The notes under the pieces were generated by a model, which saw only the letters and a list, made by a program, of their open reading frames with translations, had not been told where the DNA came from and ran no database searches. This document shows positions 6,268 to 7,885 of a stretch of 7,885 nucleotides of DNA, piece after piece. How positions within the stretch are numbered: the stretch's first letter is position 1; each line of letters opens with the position of its first letter. Source of the stretch: an uncultured Oscillospiraceae bacterium. GTDB lineage: Bacteria > Bacillota > Clostridia > Oscillospirales > Oscillospiraceae. The position numbers and the translations under genes are program-made. Where the stretch lies: NCBI GenBank assembly GCA_934589835.1, contig CAKTOK010000053.1, positions 1-7,885 of the forward strand, written 5' to 3'.

Positions 6268-6389
6268 AAATGTTGCATTGACTTCTTTCTCTGAGCGCTG
6301 CCGCTTTTACTCTGAAATGTAGAACTCTGCACCTCTACATTTTGCATCCTGAGCGGCAGCGGGGATAGAAGAAAGTCAATGCAACATTT
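6268..6389. repeat. 122-nt nested palindrome (MITE/REP-like)
   Basis: Three nested stems share one axis. The outer arms are 17 bp and perfect (AAATGTTGCATTGACTT at 6268-6284; complement at 6373-6389), extended by further imperfect pairing (TTCT/AGAA). The middle arms are 10 bp (CGCTGCCGCT, 6296-6305, with 6352-6361). The inner arms are 9 bp (AAATGTAGA, 6315-6323, with 6334-6342) around a 10-base loop. As DNA or RNA this would fold into a single long cruciform or hairpin. It has the form of a small palindromic repeat element; whether it is dispersed cannot be seen from one window. Confidence 0.65.
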
Positions 6390-6464
6390 AGGCGTTGTTG
6401 CCACCGCGCCCGCAACGCGAGGAACGCATTTCCGCAAAAAAGATTTTGCAGGCGCGCAGGAAGT

Positions 6465-6485
6465 CTTGAAACCTGCGGTTTCAAG
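6465..6485. repeat. Short hairpin, 9-bp arms and 3-nt loop
   Basis: CTTGAAACC (6465-6473) and GGTTTCAAG (6477-6485) pair perfectly around TGC. It lies between the 122-nt palindrome and the AAAGTGACC-type repeats. Confidence 0.5.
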
Positions 6486-6495
6486 CAGCCCTTTT

Positions 6496-6527
6496 GGTCA
6501 CTTTTGGGGCTGGGGCCAAAAGTGACC
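6496..6527. repeat. Hairpin with 12-bp perfect arms
   Basis: GGTCACTTTTGG (6496-6507) and CCAAAAGTGACC (6516-6527) pair perfectly around an 8-base loop. The right arm is also the start of the first of three roughly 50-bp direct repeat units. Confidence 0.6.
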
Positions 6528-6648
6528 CGCGCCCGCAGGCGCGGAACGGCTCTTGTGCCGCCGTGGGCAAAAGTGGGTCGCGCCGGAGCGTGAAACCTCC
6601 CCTTGCAGGCTGCGGCCAAAAGTGACCCGCGCCGCAGCGCGAAAGAAC
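6516..6648. repeat. Three imperfect direct repeats of about 50 bp
   Basis: The core CCAAAAGTGACCCGCGCC occurs identically at 6516-6533 and 6616-6633, exactly 100 bp apart. A diverged copy (GCAAAAGTGGGTCGCGCC) lies midway at 6567-6584. Each is followed by a related tail (GGCGCGGAAC, AGCGTGAAAC, AGCGCGAAAG). The third unit also forms an 8-bp hairpin (GCTGCGGC 6609-6616 / GCCGCAGC 6631-6638) about 35 bases before the cation transporter's Shine-Dalgarno. Confidence 0.5.
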
Positions 6649-6684
6649 TCCGATACCCCACCCCCACCAGTGAAAGGAGCGCCC

Positions 6685-7596
6685 ATGCCCTACTATTCCT
6701 TTGAAAAAGACCTTCAGCCTCAGCCCGCCCCGCCGGCGGACTGGCAGGGCACGCTGGCCGTCCTCACGCCGCAAGAGCTGCGCGCCGCCGCCCTGCCCGC
6801 CGGACTCACGGCCCCCGTGGCTCCCGCCGACCCCCACGAGTCCCAGTTCTGCTGGCTGCGGGTGGACCGCACCGGCGTCACCGGCCACCTGCGGACGCCG
6901 CCCCGTCCCAACCAGTCCGCCCGCCGCGTCGGCTTTACCTGGTGCGGCGACCGTCTGCTGGTGGTGGATCACGACCACGTGGCCGCGGACTGCATGGCCC
7001 GCCTGTCGGCCCAGAGCATCCGTCTGCCGGACAGCCCCGACGCCTTTCTCACGGCGCTGCTGCTGTACCTCATTCGGGACGACCTTGCCTATATCCAGCA
7101 GCTGGAGACGCGGCTGACCAATCTGGAGCGGGCGGTGCTGGACAACGATACCGGCCGCTTTCTCCACCAGATGAGCGGCATCCGCAAGGAGCTCAACCGC
7201 ACCAACCGGTTTTACGCCCAGCTGGGAGACTTCGCCTCCACGCTGCTGGAGGACGCGGAGGACCAGCTGACCGCCCACAGCAGGAAGCGGCTGAACCACT
7301 TCCTCCGCAAGGCGGAAAACCTGCGGGGCGAAACGCGGATGCTTCACGAGTACGCTACCCAGATCAGCAGCGAGTATCAGGCACAGGTGGACATCGCCCA
7401 GAATCGGGTGATGAAGGTGCTGACCATCGTGACCGCCATTTTCCTCCCCCTGTCCCTCATCGCCGGCTGGTACGGCATGAACTTTGCGGAGATGCCCCTG
7501 CTTCGCTGGCGCTACGGCTATGCCACCGTGGCGGCGGTGTCGGCGCTGGTGGTGGCACTTCTTATCTGGTATTTCAAGCGGAAGAAATGGTTTTGA
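6685..7596 (+). CDS. CorA-family divalent cation (Mg2+) transporter
   Basis: CorA proteins are pentameric membrane channels that take up Mg2+ or related cations. The 303-residue product has a large N-terminal cytosolic alpha/beta region, then a long helical segment (about 120-245, including RDDLAYIQQLETRLTNLERAVL) that forms the funnel stalk. The first membrane helix is at about 246-263 (LTIVTAIFLPLSLIAGW). The family pore signature YGMNF (263-267, GMN at 264-266) follows directly, then a second helix at about 277-296 and a short basic tail, KRKKWF. Length and topology are normal for bacterial CorA. ATG 6685 is chosen because AAAGGAG lies five bases upstream; the in-frame extension to 6553 runs back through repeat DNA and has no ribosome binding site. 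The N-terminal Pro/Ala-rich segment is poorly conserved. Ion specificity (Mg2+, Co2+, Ni2+) is not visible in the sequence. Confidence 0.92.
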   Translation: MPYYSFEKDLQPQPAPPADWQGTLAVLTPQELRAAALPAGLTAPVAPADPHESQFCWLRVDRTGVTGHLRTPPRPNQSARRVGFTWCGDRLLVVDHDHVAADCMARLSAQSIRLPDSPDAFLTALLLYLIRDDLAYIQQLETRLTNLERAVLDNDTGRFLHQMSGIRKELNRTNRFYAQLGDFASTLLEDAEDQLTAHSRKRLNHFLRKAENLRGETRMLHEYATQISSEYQAQVDIAQNRVMKVLTIVTAIFLPLSLIAGWYGMNFAEMPLLRWRYGYATVAAVSALVVALLIWYFKRKKWF

Positions 7597-7617
7597 CGAT
7601 GTGCAGCGCATTTTGGG

Positions 7618-7650
7618 CGGTTTTTTTCTTCATGATGAAGTAAAAAACCG
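7618..7650. repeat. AT-rich hairpin after the CorA-family gene
   Basis: The arms at 7618-7633 and 7635-7650 (CGG, T7, CTTCAT against ATGAAG, T, A6, CCG) pair at 15 of 16 positions, with the single mismatch T-T. It begins 22 bases after the stop. A T-run is built into the stem rather than after it, so its role as a terminator is uncertain. Confidence 0.5.
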
Positions 7651-7685
7651 GAAATAACCGGAAGAAAACCGGAACAAAACCGGAA
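7647..7685. repeat. Four ACCGGAA repeats at helical spacing
   Basis: ACCGGAA occurs at 7647, 7657, 7668 and 7679, spaced 10, 11 and 11 bases and separated by A-rich linkers. One-turn spacing places all copies on the same face of the helix. It may be a protein-binding array or a simple expanded repeat. The first copy overlaps the right arm of the AT-rich hairpin. Confidence 0.6.
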
Positions 7686-7706
7686 GTAAAATGACCTGTA
7701 AAATGG

Positions 7707-7750
7707 AAAAACAGGGAGCCGCACCCATCGGGCGCGGCTCCCTGTTTTTT
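7707..7750. terminator. Strong bidirectional intrinsic terminator
   Basis: Twelve-bp GC-rich arms (ACAGGGAGCCGC, 7711-7722, and GCGGCTCCCTGT, 7734-7745) are flanked by A-run and T-run tails (AAAA 7707-7710; T6 at 7745-7750). The loop is 11 bases with an internal CCC/GGG. Tails on both sides make it effective in both directions, serving the CorA-family gene on the plus strand and the convergent gene on the minus strand. Confidence 0.9.
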
Positions 7751-7798
7751 GCTTATCGAAATATCGCAAATTACGCGATGCAGGGAAATTCCAGATAT

Positions 7799-7885
7799 TT
7801 ACAGCTTTGTGACCATGGGGATGATCATGGGGCTGCGCTTGGTGGTCTTGTAGAGATAGCTGGACACGGCGGAGCGGACGGCGCG
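7799..7885 (-). CDS. rnj: Probable ribonuclease J, C-terminal end (5' part outside window)
   Basis: Only the last 28 codons and the TAA stop (7801-7799) are present. The translation RAVRSAVSSYLYKTTKRSPM continues IIPMVTKL. It matches the characteristic RNase J C-terminal pattern of a helix with paired Arg residues, a FLY/YLY motif, then K/R-T-KR-P-M-hydrophobic-P. RNase J is the beta-CASP metallo-beta-lactamase-fold nuclease (5' exo and endo) central to Firmicutes mRNA decay. Active-site motifs lie outside the window, so the call rests on this tail alone. The shared terminator at 7707-7750 lies about 50 bases downstream of the stop. Confidence 0.72.
   Translation of the reverse strand, partial: RAVRSAVSSYLYKTTKRSPMIIPMVTKL

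Larger units (their letters stand above)
5991..6563. repeat. Long-range 38-bp inverted repeat bounding about 573 bp
   Basis: The left arm (5991-6028) and the reverse complement of the right arm (6526-6563) match at 37 of 38 positions; the one difference is T versus C at left position 6006. Each arm itself contains a short hairpin: CCGCGCC/GGCGCGG around a 4-base loop, at 6010-6027 on the left and 6527-6544 on the right. Terminal inverted repeats of this kind delimit MITE-like elements. Alternatively, two copies of a dispersed repeat landed in opposite orientation. I could not identify flanking target-site duplications. Confidence 0.6.
5972..6684. other. Gene-free, hairpin-rich intergenic island
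   Basis: I see no credible gene in this stretch. Reading frames across it lack ribosome binding sites, have low-complexity Arg/Pro/Ser/Cys-rich translations, and are explained by GC-rich palindromes. The stretch holds, in order, a 38-bp inverted-repeat arm, a 9-bp hairpin, a 13-bp hairpin, a 122-nt nested palindrome, two further hairpins, the second 38-bp arm and three imperfect units of about 50 bp, each entered separately. The density of symmetry suggests a non-autonomous palindromic element or a mosaic of dispersed repeats rather than simple spacer. The last bases (6673-6679, AAAGGAG) are the ribosome binding site of the cation transporter gene. Confidence 0.75.

Noticed and set aside
6174..6437. 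Minus-strand frame in the hairpin island, and several others up to 6667
   Set aside because: The translations follow the arms of palindromes, with no ribosome binding site and no family resemblance; the DNA symmetry explains them.
6516..6648. CRISPR array considered for the regularly spaced repeats
   Set aside because: There are only three copies, they are imperfect, the units merge with their spacers, and no cas gene is nearby.
4681..6693. Three plus-strand genes beginning with Met-Pro-Tyr (37-aa protein, SPFH protein, CorA family)
   Set aside because: The three proteins are unrelated after residue 3; a shared targeting signal of three residues is not supportable.
6481..7611. A 376-codon minus-strand frame opposite the CorA-family gene
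   Set aside because: It is antisense to a clear transporter gene, begins at its stop region, and has a Gly/His/Val/Gln-rich composition typical of a shadow frame.

Overview
The window is visibly GC-rich and carries Firmicutes signatures: a perfect CIRCE (HrcA) operator in front of groES-groEL, strong AAGGAGG-type ribosome binding sites, sigma-A-like promoters, and the 3' end of a probable RNase J gene. Together with the gene content and the GC-rich palindromic intergenic DNA, this suggests a chromosomal segment from a GC-rich clostridial lineage such as an Oscillospiraceae-type gut anaerobe. That placement is an inference; no rRNA or other taxonomic marker is present.

Left part, minus strand (1-3665). 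The N-terminal 305 codons of GroEL (cut by the window edge) follow a complete GroES. Upstream of groES is a CIRCE element overlapping the predicted transcription start, and an extended -10 promoter. Next come a YegS/DgkB-type diacylglycerol (lipid) kinase with its own promoter and a palindromic leader, and then a THUMP-domain class I methyltransferase of the RlmL/YpsC type with a 17-bp-spaced sigma-A promoter.

Centre, plus strand (3690-5971). A divergent control region of about 240 bp contains candidate operators and two candidate promoters. It leads into a compact four-gene operon: (1) an XRE helix-turn-helix domain fused in frame to a short-class NfeD membrane protein, with a near-perfect Shine-Dalgarno and ATG at the fusion joint that should also yield a free 144-aa NfeD; (2) a 37-codon single-pass, highly basic small membrane protein, easily missed by annotation; (3) an SPFH/stomatin-type (QmcA-like) membrane scaffold protein; (4) a 66-aa protein resembling DUF6440. 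A hairpin terminator closes the operon. NfeD and SPFH proteins are known partners in membrane microdomain biology. The fused DNA-binding domain and the two small proteins make this the most unusual locus here.

Right part. About 750 bp (5939-6684) hold no credible gene. The stretch is packed with hairpins: a 38-bp inverted repeat (37/38 matching) bounding about 573 bp, a 122-nt nested palindrome with 17-bp perfect outer arms, several 9-13 bp hairpins, and three imperfect units repeating about every 50 bp. It looks like a non-autonomous palindromic element or a mosaic of dispersed repeats. After it come a CorA-family divalent-cation transporter (plus strand), an AT-rich hairpin, helically phased ACCGGAA repeats, a strong bidirectional terminator, and the convergent 3' end of a probable ribonuclease J gene at the right edge.
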